Shown here piece after piece: positions 52,257 to 61,467 of a stretch of DNA of 64,000 nt. Numbering within the stretch: the first letter of the stretch is position 1; each line of letters starts with the position of its first letter. The position numbers were made by a program, and so were the translations under genes. The DNA is from Blautia pseudococcoides (GTDB lineage: Bacteria; Bacillota; Clostridia; Lachnospirales; Lachnospiraceae): assembly GCF_001689125.2 (NCBI RefSeq), contig NZ_CP015405.2:1579001-1643000 (forward strand), read 5' to 3'. The notes under the pieces are model-generated. The model made no database searches. It saw nothing but the letters and a program-made list of their open reading frames with translations, and had not been told where the DNA came from.

Positions 52257-52770
52257 AAATGAAACGAGAAATTTTGACTTTTTCCAATAAATTTTCAAGA
52301 AAGCTTCCAAAACCTCGCTGTCGTCGATATGGATAACAGGCTGAGCAGGACACCACATTTTAGCTTCCTTGGGGGTGCCCTTTGCAAGATGCTGAGAAGG
52401 CGGTCAACGATGTTGATTTTCCTGGAGGTTTCATGAAGCTGATCTACAATATCAATTCAACCGGTACAGAGTAGCCGACTTTTCTCTGGGAACCTGATTC
52501 AGTTCATCCTAGAGAATAAAAAGTCATATCGTCTATATCTACAAGGATGTGCATAGTAACGAGTTTAACATGGCCTTCTACAACAGGTTTCCAGGGGGGA
52601 GATTTTACTTTAGCAGGGTGATCGCTGTATCATTGTGTTCCGCCCATGCCTTTTGCTCAGGACCAAATCAATCCAGTTTTTGTTTTTCGTCACAGCGACT
52701 TTCAATTGTTGTTCACCCGGATCCAGTTAGGGATATCATTTATTCTCATAAAAGGATTTTGGCATAAAAA
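52257..52770 (+). mobile_element. Decayed transposase remnant in a long gene-free stretch
   Basis: This is the main content of the 1.3-kb stretch between the alpha-galactosidase and the ACT gene. AAAGAAAGGGGATTCCAA and ATG 52260 begin MKREILTFSNKFSRKLPKP, which resembles the N-terminus of IS4-type transposases, but stops appear after 24 codons. Later pieces on the same strand (LIQFILENKKSYRLY-like and DVHSNEFNMAFYNRFPGG) look protein-coding in different frames. No full domain survives. The assignment to a transposase is tentative. Confidence 0.35.
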
Positions 52771-52771
52771 T

Positions 52772-52819
52772 TACCCCCTAAGTAGATTTTGGTTATTTAC
52801 CTTGTCTGCTTAGGAGGTA
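52772..52819. repeat. Inverted repeat after transposase remnant
   Basis: TACCCCCTAAGTAGA (52772-52786) pairs with TCTGCTTAGGAGGTA (52805-52819) at 13 of 15 positions, with an 18-base loop. It may be an insertion-sequence end or a terminator relic. Confidence 0.45.
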
Positions 52820-52868
52820 TCATATCATAATTGCTTAGTGCGACCGCCCCCGCTTTTATTATATTTAC

Positions 52869-52990
52869 TTACATAAAATCTATTTTAATCCCAACAATCT
52901 GACCATTACGCCGAGATGTCATGATTGGGTATGTTCCGTCTCCTGCACCCGTCGATGATATAACGCCTACATTTTCGCTGAGTCATTATA
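52869..52990 (-). pseudogene. DUF4241-like protein, C-terminal fragment
   Basis: The minus-strand frame ends GVISSTGAGDGTYPIMTSRR and NGQIVGIKIDFM before the stop at 52869-52871. The G-x-G-D-G-x-Y-P motif followed by a strand ending IDF is the C-terminal signature of DUF4241 and similar SMI1/immunity-type small proteins. Further upstream pieces (DEDAFNDLCLLNGIAEVKLY) lie in another frame to about 53,060. It is broken. Confidence 0.45.
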
Positions 52991-53150
52991 TAACTTTACC
53001 TCTGCAATACCATTTAAAAGGCATAGGTCATTAAACGCATCCTCATCTGATCTGGTTTTTTATACCTGTGTGATCTAGAAATGCGCTGACGCTCTGCAGG
53101 GCAGCCCCCTCGTATTGTGCAAGAAGGGGACGCAGCAGAGCAGAAAAGAA

Positions 53151-53555
53151 TTACAGGACACAGTGTCCCTTGGCCTGCAGGCAGTTTTTTACTTCACTGA
53201 TGCAGTCTACATGAAGGATCATAATAGGCATTCCCGAACTGCGGTTGAAAGAAAGATAGAGATAGTCCACATTAATGTTGCTGTCCAGCAAGGATATCAA
53301 AAGCCTGTCCAAAGCACCAGGATCATCATCCAGCTCCACCCCCAGAACATCTGTGTCACGGCAGATAAAGCCCTCTTTAGAAAGTGCGTCAAGCGCCCTT
53401 TGCGGGTCAGAGACCACCATGCGGATAATGCCGTATTCGGCACTGTCGTTGGTGACAGACCCCATAATATTAATGTTTTCTCTTGCAAGGATACCGGTGA
53501 CAGACTGCAGCATTCCTTTTTTGTTTTCTGCGAATATGGATATTTGCTTAAGCAT
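53151..53555 (-). CDS. Tandem ACT-domain protein
   Basis: The 134-residue protein has two ACT domains: residues 1-65 (KQISIFAENKKGMLQSVTGI, with the ligand-site Gly) and about 68-134 (LGVELDDDPGALDRLLISLL). It starts at ATG 53555 behind GGAGGGG. Stand-alone tandem-ACT proteins bind amino acids; in Clostridia they commonly accompany phenylacetate-CoA ligase or homoserine genes, neither of which is seen here. It may sense an amino acid for an unknown partner. Confidence 0.88.
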   Translation of the reverse strand: MLKQISIFAENKKGMLQSVTGILARENINIMGSVTNDSAEYGIIRMVVSDPQRALDALSKEGFICRDTDVLGVELDDDPGALDRLLISLLDSNINVDYLYLSFNRSSGMPIMILHVDCISEVKNCLQAKGHCVL

Positions 53556-53592
53556 AGATTCCCCTCCTGAAAATTAACTTATGTTAGTAAAT

Positions 53593-53620
53593 CGTAACTG
53601 TTCTGTACCGCCACAGTTAC
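53593..53620. repeat. Short hairpin related to dispersed repeat end
   Basis: GTAACTGT and ACAGTTAC form a perfect 8-base stem around TCTGTACCGCC. GTAACTGTTCWGT also begins the repeat at 61141 and, as ATAACTGTTCAG, copy A. It may be a terminal fragment of the same element or a terminator-like hairpin. Confidence 0.35.
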
Positions 53621-53743
53621 ACAATTCTAACACAAGTATATGTTCTGTCTCACGGTTCTGTCAACCTATTTTAAAAAAGCCGGAAACCGGAAAAATACCC
53701 GGGAAGTGTCCCCGGCAGCTGAGACGGGCTGTCGGGGGCGGAT

Positions 53744-54976
53744 TCATTCTTCTGTTTCCTCTGTAGTTTGCGGGGGCTGCTCCAGTATCTCCACAGGTTG
53801 TTTTTGTATGGATTTTTCTATGATGGTCAATTGTCCTTTCGCCACACAGACATTGTCCAGAACTTGGATCTTTACATTGTTTGCTTCTATCCGGACATCT
53901 TTTTCCCGCAGTGTTTCCAGCAGGAGGTCAAGCTGTTCCTGCGCTTTCTTTTCCGCGCCTTCCTTTGTATATTTGTAGGGCTTTGTGACGCTCTCGTAAT
54001 CTATACAGCTCCCATAAAAAATGGGAAGGCGGAAATTTTCGGTCACTCGCACCTGATGTAGTTTTGTCACAGTATCAAACTGGTCAAAACGGTTTTCCCC
54101 TTTCAGGTTGAGCACGTAATCTCCAAACTGCAGAACCGGGCCTTTTTTGGCTTCACCGGTATAGACATTTTTTTGGAAGTGCATATTAAATTCATGGTAA
54201 TACTGCATCTGTGACTGAATGTAAATATCTGCGTCAGACTCCGTATATTCATACCCCACCACTTCTTTACTGTCATTCATGATATCTACTCTTCCTGACA
54301 CCAGTGTCTCACCCTTTTCGCAGGTCTCCCCCACCTTTTTGCACGGTGTGCCCTTTCTGGTGATCATGGAAACAATGGTGCCTGATCTTCCGGCAATTAT
54401 ACTGCTGGGATTCTCTTCTGTCTGTTTGATCATCTTGTTTGCCGTGGCATTTTCTTTAACTTCCAAAATGAGCCGTGTACCGGATATTTTTGCGGAAACC
54501 CAGGTGATATCAGGAAATTCCTTACGCATCTGTTCCGCTATGTAGGAGCAGTCCACATTCTTTTTTAATATGCCGTGATGGATTTGGATTTCATCCAGAT
54601 AATTGAGTATGGTCTGGGTGCTGTTGTGGCGGTTGCCCTCCACATGAATATTCCAGATATGCTGGGATAATACCATCAGCAGGCAAAAACCTGCTAAAAT
54701 GCCGATAAAAAATGCCTTTCTTTTTTTGTTGCGGTAAAAAAAGAAGGGCAGTCCGTATTTTTTTATGATTTTCACACGGGAACCGGTCTTTCGGCATATG
54801 GGCTTCATCTGGTAGAATCCGGAAATACTTACATTCATCTCATAAAAACCGCCGCGGTTCTGCAAATCCCAGATGGGGATGTTATGGTGGGCACACATAT
54901 TCAGGAAACGTTCCGGGCCGCCGCTCTGCAGCCGGATGCGGACATAGCCTTTACAGTAATAATTCCAAGCCTTCAA
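53744..54976 (-). CDS. yqfD: Sporulation protein YqfD
   Basis: I place the start at TTG 54976 (LKAWNYYCKGYVRIR) behind GGGAGGTAACAAAG. The 410-residue protein has the YqfD N-terminus (GYVRIRLQSGGPERFLNMCA), one membrane helix (FFIGILAGFCLLMVLSQHIW) and an extracytoplasmic domain beginning HVEGNRHNSTQTIL, typical of the family. YqfD is needed at stage IV of sporulation in Bacillus and is membrane-bound in the developing spore. It follows yqfC by about 20 bases, the usual order. An acidic Pro/Gln-rich tail (QPPQTTEETEE) closes it. Confidence 0.9.
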   Translation of the reverse strand: MKAWNYYCKGYVRIRLQSGGPERFLNMCAHHNIPIWDLQNRGGFYEMNVSISGFYQMKPICRKTGSRVKIIKKYGLPFFFYRNKKRKAFFIGILAGFCLLMVLSQHIWNIHVEGNRHNSTQTILNYLDEIQIHHGILKKNVDCSYIAEQMRKEFPDITWVSAKISGTRLILEVKENATANKMIKQTEENPSSIIAGRSGTIVSMITRKGTPCKKVGETCEKGETLVSGRVDIMNDSKEVVGYEYTESDADIYIQSQMQYYHEFNMHFQKNVYTGEAKKGPVLQFGDYVLNLKGENRFDQFDTVTKLHQVRVTENFRLPIFYGSCIDYESVTKPYKYTKEGAEKKAQEQLDLLLETLREKDVRIEANNVKIQVLDNVCVAKGQLTIIEKSIQKQPVEILEQPPQTTEETEE

Positions 54977-54996
54977 CTTTGTTACCTCCCATTTTC

Positions 54997-55272
54997 TTAT
55001 AGAAAGGAAACACAACAGATGCTTCCCGTGATCTTCATTTCCTCGTTGGTGTAGTAGTCAATGGTGAGGTGGGTTCCCTCTATTTTTATAGCATCGTGTT
55101 TGGTGAGAAGGACAATGCAGGTGTCCTCGTATTGGCGGATGCATTTGTAATTTTCTATGAAAAGCTCCCTGGAGCCGGTCATTGTGAAGATGGCTTCCCG
55201 GTATGCCAGGTCTTTGGGAATTTGGAGGGAGTCGGCGATGCGGCCGGTGAGGGGGGTGGATTTTTTGCGCAT
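54997..55272 (-). CDS. yqfC: Sporulation protein YqfC
   Basis: The 91-residue protein shows the YqfC pattern: IADSLQIPKDLAYREAIFTM, a short strand region (SRELFIENYKCIRQYEDTCI) and LTIDYYTNEEMKITGSI at the C-terminus. It is small and partly hydrophobic, and always lies beside yqfD in spore-formers, as here. The start is ATG 55272 with a weak GGAGACTCCC site. Confidence 0.88.
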   Translation of the reverse strand: MRKKSTPLTGRIADSLQIPKDLAYREAIFTMTGSRELFIENYKCIRQYEDTCIVLLTKHDAIKIEGTHLTIDYYTNEEMKITGSICCVSFL

Positions 55273-55428
55273 GGGAGTCTCCGGGGTGATGTCTTACTAT
55301 TATGAGTATGCGAAGAAGGGGGAAATGATGACAAAGGGGGACGGGGAATGACCCGGTCTCCGCGCCCCTGGACCTTCCGGCTGATTCCCCTAGCGGGGGA
55401 TGTGGGCCGGAGGTGCGGGGGATATGGG

Positions 55429-55965
55429 TTATTTTATGAAGATGATGCCGAACCAGAGGATTTGGGTGGGGGACAAGGTGAAGTCAAGGTGGTGTTTTTC
55501 GGCCAGTTCGCTGACGATGATGCCGTGGCTTTCCACGCAGGGATGCATTTTTCCCGGAAAACGGCAGGGGGCGGATGGATAGGTGCAGATTTCACAGATG
55601 TCGCAGGATTCGGTGGAAAGGGCCATGCATTGGGAACCCTGGGAGTTGATGAACTGCTCGATGGCGGCTGTTATATTTTCGTGTTCTTTGCGGGTGGACA
55701 GGGTCTCTTCAAAGTTAATGACATCAGTAACTTCCGCTATAGTGGAGAACAGGAAGCATTCTTTGTAGGCTAGGCAGCGGTGTTTGCACTCTTCTACGCT
55801 TCCGACAGCAGGCGGGCAGGCCCAGGTCGTGTTGAAGCGTTGGCATTCTTTTTCACAGATCCATCTGACACGGTAGGAAAATTCGATTTCTTCCGGACTG
55901 AAAAAGGCGTATTGATAAACCGGATACTGGCAGATGAACGCTTCCAATTTTTCATGTGAAATCAT
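55429..55965 (-). CDS. DUF2284 metal-binding protein
   Basis: The 178-residue protein starts at ATG 55965 behind GAGGATTAACCA. It is rich in paired Cys: CEKECQRFNTTWACPPAVGS, ECKHRCLAYKECF, SCDICEICTYPSAPCRFPGK and MHPCVESHG. This is the DUF2284 (predicted metal-binding, perhaps iron-sulfur or corrinoid-linked) signature. Some members occur beside methyltransferase or vitamin B12 genes; none is seen here. Function is unknown. Confidence 0.85.
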   Translation of the reverse strand: MISHEKLEAFICQYPVYQYAFFSPEEIEFSYRVRWICEKECQRFNTTWACPPAVGSVEECKHRCLAYKECFLFSTIAEVTDVINFEETLSTRKEHENITAAIEQFINSQGSQCMALSTESCDICEICTYPSAPCRFPGKMHPCVESHGIIVSELAEKHHLDFTLSPTQILWFGIIFIK

Positions 55966-56232
55966 TGGTTAATCCTCTTCTTTCTCTCTTATTTCCTCAT
56001 TCATTTGTGTTTTATTATACAGGAAATGTCGTATAATGGCAACCAATACGCCCCTGCTGTCTCCAAAAGGGGATAGAGGGCTGCTGGGAATGTGAAGCGT
56101 TTCCCTGTAAAGAGAAGATGTTTGACAGTGTCCGCATCCGGGCCTTTTTATATGGCAATGGTTATATGCTGTCAATATAGATGTATACTCTTGTTGAAAA
56201 ATATGACAAAGGAAGTCTTTTGCACAACATAC

Positions 56233-56264
56233 AAAAAACGGTACAGCAACCGTTTGCTGTACCG
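56233..56264 (-). terminator. Rho-independent terminator of the MMPL operon
   Basis: An 11-base perfect stem CGGTACAGCAA/TTGCTGTACCG with a 4-base loop is followed on the minus strand by TTTTTTGT. It lies about 30 bases after the coiled-coil gene. The remaining sequence from 55,966 to 56,230 shows no gene or clear signal. Confidence 0.9.
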
Positions 56265-56291
56265 CCTGATAAATCTTTTTTCTTTTCTGTA

Positions 56292-59003
56292 TTACTCTTC
56301 CGCCTCTATAGCGTCTGTTTCGATAATAAATTTCACATTGCCGTTCATGTTGTCTGCTTTCCCGCTGAAGGTGTCATACGTGCAGTTTTCGGAATTCAGT
56401 GCATTCACTCTGTCCAGTATATTACCCACCTTATCCTCAATGGTGTCCTTCAATTTTTTAGTGCCTTTTTCATGGAATTCCTTCATGCCGTCTTTCAATG
56501 TCTTTGCCCCGTCTTTTAGCTGGGATATGCCCTCCTGTATCTGACCGCTTGCGTCCTGCAGGGTGTTGCTGCCTGACAACAGTTCCCCGGTGCCTGAGGT
56601 CAGTGTGGCAGCTCCTTCCCGCAGTGTGCCGCTGTTTGCGGAAAGCATGGCAGCACCGGAACAAAGCTCTGTACTCAACTCATCCAGTCCATGGCTTAAC
56701 TGTGAAGTGCCTCCCTGAAGTGTTCCTACCCCCTGTACCAATATAGGCGCATTCTGTTTTAATTCCCCTGCACCGTCTAAAAGCTTCTGATTGGCATTTC
56801 CCAGGTTCTTAAATCCATCCAGAAGAGACTGGATCCCTTTGCTGGTTTTTGGAAGTGTGGATGTGCTCTGGTCCAGCAGGCTGACACTGCCAGAAAGCTG
56901 GCTGATACCGCCTTTTAGCTGCTGCATGCCTGTGTTAAGGGCAGATACACTCTCTTTTAAAGTTTCCATAGGTGCTGTTGGAATCTGATTTTTCATGGCA
57001 GTGATTCCTTCCAGCTGCTTTTGGATCAACGGAAATTCATCGCTGCCAAGTTCACTGACGGCTGCTTCAACCGTCTGATAGGAGCCAGCCATTTTTTCTA
57101 TAGCATTTACGATTCCGGAAGCATCGAAAGCAGGAATATTTACGTTGACTGCCGGAACCTGTATATGTTCCAGCTTTTCCATGTTTTCCGCGTCCACTGT
57201 CACATTGCCAAGCTGGCCTTTGGCGGCTGTCAGAGCACTTATCACTGCCTCATCATCGGAAGCGGCGATCTGTGCATCCAAAGCATCCCTTGCTGCCTGG
57301 AGTTCTGCATTGGCGGCTTCCTGTGCAGTATCTGCCGCAGTATTTGCCATGTTCTGGATCTGGGTGTTTTTCATATCAATTTTACTATTTACATCATTGG
57401 TTACTGCCTGTTCTGCCTGGGCAATAGCCCTTTCTGATTCTGACTGAATCGTGGTGAGATATGACTGCAGAGAGCTAAGATTGTTCTTCAGGCTCTCACC
57501 TGCGGCAATCATTTCACTGACAGGAACGGCAATCTTTTCCTGCATCATGGAGGACAGGTCCTCTGTCTCCCTAAGCAGTTCCTGGCCTGTGCCTGTCATC
57601 TGATCCACCAGCGCCATCATTGCATGGATATCTGTACTGTCCAGCGTATCTTTTAACTGCTGGGTGCCGGCAGCCAGCGTATCAGCAGCAAGGCGGATAT
57701 CATCCGTGGTGCTGCCCTTTCCGTCCAGTGCGCTGTTCAGCTGTCCGACAGCATCTGTTATTTTCGGCAGCCCCTCTATAAGGGGCCTGAGTCCTTCTGC
57801 TCCGGCAGCGAGCTGTTTCTCCCCGGCAATATAGGCCGTTGTGCCGTCTGCCAGTAAAGAAGCACCGTCGGTATACTGTTTTACCCCATTCACTATGGTA
57901 TTGATCCCGTCCACATACTCTGTAACCTTTCCTGTGAGAACGCCGCTGCTTCCTAAATAGGTCTGGATCCCGTTATCCAACTGATCCACACCCTCTGTAT
58001 AACTGCCGATTCCGTCTGCAAGTTGTACTCCGCCGCTGTTCAGCACATCAATTCCGCTCTTTAACACGTTCACACCATCGTCAAATTCTTTATATTTGCT
58101 GTCCAGGGTATCAGCCCCTTTAGACAGCTCCGCGGAACCGTCTACCAGTTTAAGGGCAGTGTCCTCCAGATCATTCAGAGAATCCTTCAGTTTATCCATA
58201 TCCGTGATGTCTTCTGTATTTAGTTCCTTCATGATATCCGTCAGCGCTATGGTAAAAGTAGGGTCCATAGAAAAGTTTTTCACATCCGCGGACACCTCCA
58301 GGCTCTCCGGAAGGGTAATACCGTCACTGTCATTACCTTTATTCAGGTTTTTGTCAAGCCCCAGGCTTTCTTTCAGGCCGGGCATGGCAATACCAAGCAC
58401 AATATTTCTGCTGCCGTCTGAAATAACCTTTCCGTTATCAATCATAACATTTGAAAAAATATCTTCCGGCAGAATCAGTCCTGTCATCATAACAAAAGGA
58501 CTATAGAGGGTTTCCTCTTTTCCGTCCACCTTTACGGTCTGTTTGACATGGTTTTCATAATGGATCTTGATCTGCAGATGCCCGCTCTTTCCTGGCAAAT
58601 CTTCGGGGCTCATTTTCTTTCCGTCTAAATAGTAGGCCAGGTTTACAGAGACCGGCAGGGCTTTGCTGGTTTTTCCCTGATAATAAATATCCTGCCCCTC
58701 AGTATTCCAGATAACAGAATCCCCTTTTTCCGTATATGTCTCCTCACCCTTAACGTTTTTTATATCTTTTAAATCAGTCTGGTCTTTCAGCTTCTTCTCC
58801 ACTCCGGCGTTTTTAAGCCAGCTGGACACTGTCACATCCTTTTCTTTGCCGGCTGCGTCGGCATTCACATAGACCGTTTCTTCCTTGGATACTTCTTTCT
58901 CCGTTTCCCCTGCTGCATAAACCGGCATGGCACCCACAACAGTGGCCATGCTCACGGCAAGTCCTGTCATCATCTTATTTTTCAGTTTTCTGTTTCTGTT
59001 CAT
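56292..59003 (-). CDS. Secreted coiled-coil repeat protein, YhgE/Pip-like, partner of MMPL exporter
   Basis: The 903-residue protein has a signal peptide (about 1-30, ending MPVYAAG), a beta-rich N-terminal domain (about 35-265) and then a long helical region with many repeats of the form L-x-x-G-x-x-x-L (ADGIGSYTEGVDQLDNGIQT, LSHGLDELSTELCSGAAMLS), as in the YhgE/Pip family. It has no membrane helix at the C-terminus, unlike YhgE itself. Its start overlaps the MMPL stop as ATGA, so the two are co-translated and probably work together in the envelope. Its exact role is unknown. Confidence 0.8.
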   Translation of the reverse strand: MNRNRKLKNKMMTGLAVSMATVVGAMPVYAAGETEKEVSKEETVYVNADAAGKEKDVTVSSWLKNAGVEKKLKDQTDLKDIKNVKGEETYTEKGDSVIWNTEGQDIYYQGKTSKALPVSVNLAYYLDGKKMSPEDLPGKSGHLQIKIHYENHVKQTVKVDGKEETLYSPFVMMTGLILPEDIFSNVMIDNGKVISDGSRNIVLGIAMPGLKESLGLDKNLNKGNDSDGITLPESLEVSADVKNFSMDPTFTIALTDIMKELNTEDITDMDKLKDSLNDLEDTALKLVDGSAELSKGADTLDSKYKEFDDGVNVLKSGIDVLNSGGVQLADGIGSYTEGVDQLDNGIQTYLGSSGVLTGKVTEYVDGINTIVNGVKQYTDGASLLADGTTAYIAGEKQLAAGAEGLRPLIEGLPKITDAVGQLNSALDGKGSTTDDIRLAADTLAAGTQQLKDTLDSTDIHAMMALVDQMTGTGQELLRETEDLSSMMQEKIAVPVSEMIAAGESLKNNLSSLQSYLTTIQSESERAIAQAEQAVTNDVNSKIDMKNTQIQNMANTAADTAQEAANAELQAARDALDAQIAASDDEAVISALTAAKGQLGNVTVDAENMEKLEHIQVPAVNVNIPAFDASGIVNAIEKMAGSYQTVEAAVSELGSDEFPLIQKQLEGITAMKNQIPTAPMETLKESVSALNTGMQQLKGGISQLSGSVSLLDQSTSTLPKTSKGIQSLLDGFKNLGNANQKLLDGAGELKQNAPILVQGVGTLQGGTSQLSHGLDELSTELCSGAAMLSANSGTLREGAATLTSGTGELLSGSNTLQDASGQIQEGISQLKDGAKTLKDGMKEFHEKGTKKLKDTIEDKVGNILDRVNALNSENCTYDTFSGKADNMNGNVKFIIETDAIEAEE

Positions 59004-61117
59004 TCTATTACTTCCTTTCCTGATGAGCGCTGTCTTTTTGTCTTCTTACCCAGAAATCCTATGGATGTCTTGCATATCACTTTATCAAATATCATAAACA
59101 TGGCCGGAAGTACCATGATAACTACAGCCATACTGATTAGGGCTCCTCTTGAAAGCAGGGTGCAGATAGAGCCTATCATATCCACTTCAGAATAGCAGGC
59201 AACTCCAAAGGTTGCGGCGAAAAAGCTGCATCCGCTGGTGATAATAGACAGCATGCTTGCTTTATGTGCAATGGATATGGCCTCTTTTTTGCTGTGCCCT
59301 CTCTGTCGTTCCTTCTGATACCGGCTGGTCATCAAAATGGCATAATCAACCGTTGCCCCCAGCTGAATGGTACCAATGACAATGCTTGCCACAAAGGGAA
59401 GGCTGGTCCCCTGATAAAAAGGCACTGCCATATTCACAGCAATGGCAAATTCTATGACTGCCACCAGGATAACCGGAAGGGACAGGGATTTAAACACCAG
59501 CATGATAATAATAAAAATGGCGGCAATGGAAATTATGTTCACATTGCGCAGGTCCACGTCTGTAACATCCTGAAGGTCTTTCATCAGAGGCGCTTCACCG
59601 ATTACCATGGCAGAATCATCATATGATTTTACAATCTTATCAATGGCTGCAATCTGTTTGTTCACGGTTGGCGTGGCCGATTCATATTCCGAGCATACAA
59701 AGGCCAGCTCGTACTTATCACTTTGCAGCATCTTTTTAATATCCTTCGGTATCATGGAATCAGGAATGGACGGACCGAACAGGGAGTTCATGCCAATGGT
59801 CCATTTAATGCCATCTACCTGGTCAACTGCCTCCATCATGTCACGCTTTTCTTTACTGTCCATATCTTTTTTCATAAGTATCATATGCATGGTACTCATA
59901 TCAAAATCATCCTGCAGCTTTTCATTGGCCACATTACCCGGAAGGGATGAGGGCAGTGACTGCGCAATATTATAGTACACTTTCGTATGATCATTTCCGT
60001 ATATTGCCGGCAGGAGCAGGAGCAGAAAAACTGCCAGCCATAATTTGTAGTGCTTTGTAATGAACCGGGACGGACCCTCTACATTTCTTATCAGAGGTCT
60101 GTGCTTTGTTTTTTCAATCGCCTTATCAAATATAAGTACCATGGACGGAAGCAGGGTGACACAGCATATAACACCGATCACCACTCCCTTTGCCATAACA
60201 ACACCCAAGTCCCTGCCCAGAGTAAACGTCATGCAGCAGAGCGCAGCGAATCCGGCGATCGTAGTCACGGAGCTGCCCACAATGGATTTGAACGTGTTGG
60301 AAATGGCATGCCCCATGGCCCTGTTCTTGTCGCCTGGGAAGCGAAGCTTATTTTCCTCATAACTGTTCAGGAGGAATATGGAGTAATCCATGGTAACACC
60401 AAGCTGCAGTACAGCGGTCAGAGCCTGCGTAATGTAAGAAATCCCCCCCAAAAACAGGTTGGTCCCCATGTTATATAAAATGGCACATCCAATACTGAGC
60501 AGGAAAAATACAGGTACAAGGAAGGACTCTGTGGCAAGTTCCAGAACCAGAAAAGCAAGGCATGTGGCAATGACCACGTAGATGGGCAGTTCCTGCAGGG
60601 ATATGTTCTTGATATCTGTGACGATCCCTGTCATGCCGCTGATAAAACATTGCTTATCCGCAACTTTTCTCATCTGTGTCACTGCTTCCATTGCCTCATC
60701 GGAGGAAGTGGTGTTGTCAAACAATGCCAGCATCATGGTTGCATCGCCCCGGAAAAAGGCTTCCCGCAGATCCTTTGGGATCATCTCCACCGGAAGGCTT
60801 AAATCTGCCACATCGTCATACCAGAGTACATCTTTTACATGAGGTATATCGCTGAACTTATCTTCCAGTTTCTGTGCGTCCTTTAGGTCCATGTTTTCCA
60901 CAACAACCATGGAAAATGCACCCATCCCATACTCATCCACCAGGATATCCTGACCCTTTACGGTTTCCAGGTGTTCCGGCAGATAACTGAGCAAATCGTA
61001 GTTAATTTTTGTTTTAGCCATACCTATTACGGATGGAACCAGCAGCAGAATCCCCAAAAGTAATATGAGAACCCGGTGCCTGGCGATCCACTTGCCCGCT
61101 TTGACCATAGAAATCAT
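59000..61117 (-). CDS. MMPL/RND-superfamily transporter
   Basis: The 705-residue protein has the RND-like two-fold layout: one helix, an extracellular porter loop (about 40-170), a group of helices, then the same again (second loop from about 370). SITQALTAVLQLGVTMDYSI and IVIGTIQLGATVDYAILMTS are the two proton-relay helices with the conserved Asp of MmpL/HAE2 proteins. Such proteins export lipids or hydrophobic compounds. The gene is first in the operon, with promoter and TetR-type palindrome near 61,300, divergent from the TetR gene. Confidence 0.9.
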   Translation of the reverse strand: MISMVKAGKWIARHRVLILLLGILLLVPSVIGMAKTKINYDLLSYLPEHLETVKGQDILVDEYGMGAFSMVVVENMDLKDAQKLEDKFSDIPHVKDVLWYDDVADLSLPVEMIPKDLREAFFRGDATMMLALFDNTTSSDEAMEAVTQMRKVADKQCFISGMTGIVTDIKNISLQELPIYVVIATCLAFLVLELATESFLVPVFFLLSIGCAILYNMGTNLFLGGISYITQALTAVLQLGVTMDYSIFLLNSYEENKLRFPGDKNRAMGHAISNTFKSIVGSSVTTIAGFAALCCMTFTLGRDLGVVMAKGVVIGVICCVTLLPSMVLIFDKAIEKTKHRPLIRNVEGPSRFITKHYKLWLAVFLLLLLPAIYGNDHTKVYYNIAQSLPSSLPGNVANEKLQDDFDMSTMHMILMKKDMDSKEKRDMMEAVDQVDGIKWTIGMNSLFGPSIPDSMIPKDIKKMLQSDKYELAFVCSEYESATPTVNKQIAAIDKIVKSYDDSAMVIGEAPLMKDLQDVTDVDLRNVNIISIAAIFIIIMLVFKSLSLPVILVAVIEFAIAVNMAVPFYQGTSLPFVASIVIGTIQLGATVDYAILMTSRYQKERQRGHSKKEAISIAHKASMLSIITSGCSFFAATFGVACYSEVDMIGSICTLLSRGALISMAVVIMVLPAMFMIFDKVICKTSIGFLGKKTKRQRSSGKEVIE

Positions 61118-61140
61118 CCCCTATTCTGTCTTTCTTTGTA

Positions 61141-61264
61141 ACTGTTCAGTGCCTTCACAAGTGACAAGCAAAAATCCATGATAAACTGTCTTTAGCCATG
61201 AGGTTTTGCCTGATACTGAACGCTTTCTTACGGTCAACGCAGAAAATGTGCGGACCTGCTGAAG
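61141..61264 (+). repeat. Dispersed intergenic repeat, copy B
   Basis: About 124 bases, from ACTGTTCAGTGCCTTCACAA to GACCTGCTGAAGTG, are related in inverted orientation to copy A at 49548-49655. The conserved core is TGAACGCTTTCTTACGGTCA. It lies upstream of the MMPL gene, between its start and the promoter, so it would be part of the mRNA leader. Confidence 0.8.
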
Positions 61265-61294
61265 TGTTACCTCTTATATTTCATATCAACTTCC

Positions 61295-61411
61295 ATTATA
61301 AGCGAAAATGACTAATAGTCAATATTTAAAACTCACAGAAATCCATGAAATAGCAAAATGAATTTTGGTCATTTTTAAGGTATTGACTTATAGTCATTTT
61401 TATTAGATAAT
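61295..61411. promoter_or_regulatory. Divergent promoters with two TetR-type palindromic operators
   Basis: Minus strand: TTGACT (61322-61317), 16 bases, TATAAT (61300-61295) for the MMPL operon. Plus strand: TTGACT (61383-61388), 17 bases, GATAAT (61406-61411) for the TetR gene. The palindromes TGACTAATAGTCA (61309-61321) and TGACTTATAGTCA (61384-61396) differ by one base and overlap each -35 box. This fits TetR repression of both genes. Confidence 0.75.
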
Positions 61412-61467
61412 GAGATTAAAATCAAAATTCAGGTGTGATAAAAACACATATGAAAGGTGAGACAGCC

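Noticed and set aside
52066..52356. Minus-strand frame of 96 codons
   Set aside because: It has no ribosome site, low-complexity hydrophobic content, and runs opposite the transposase-like remnant.
55069..55773. Glycine-rich plus-strand frames
   Set aside because: They are antisense to yqfC and the DUF2284 gene; the Cys-rich minus-strand protein explains the composition.
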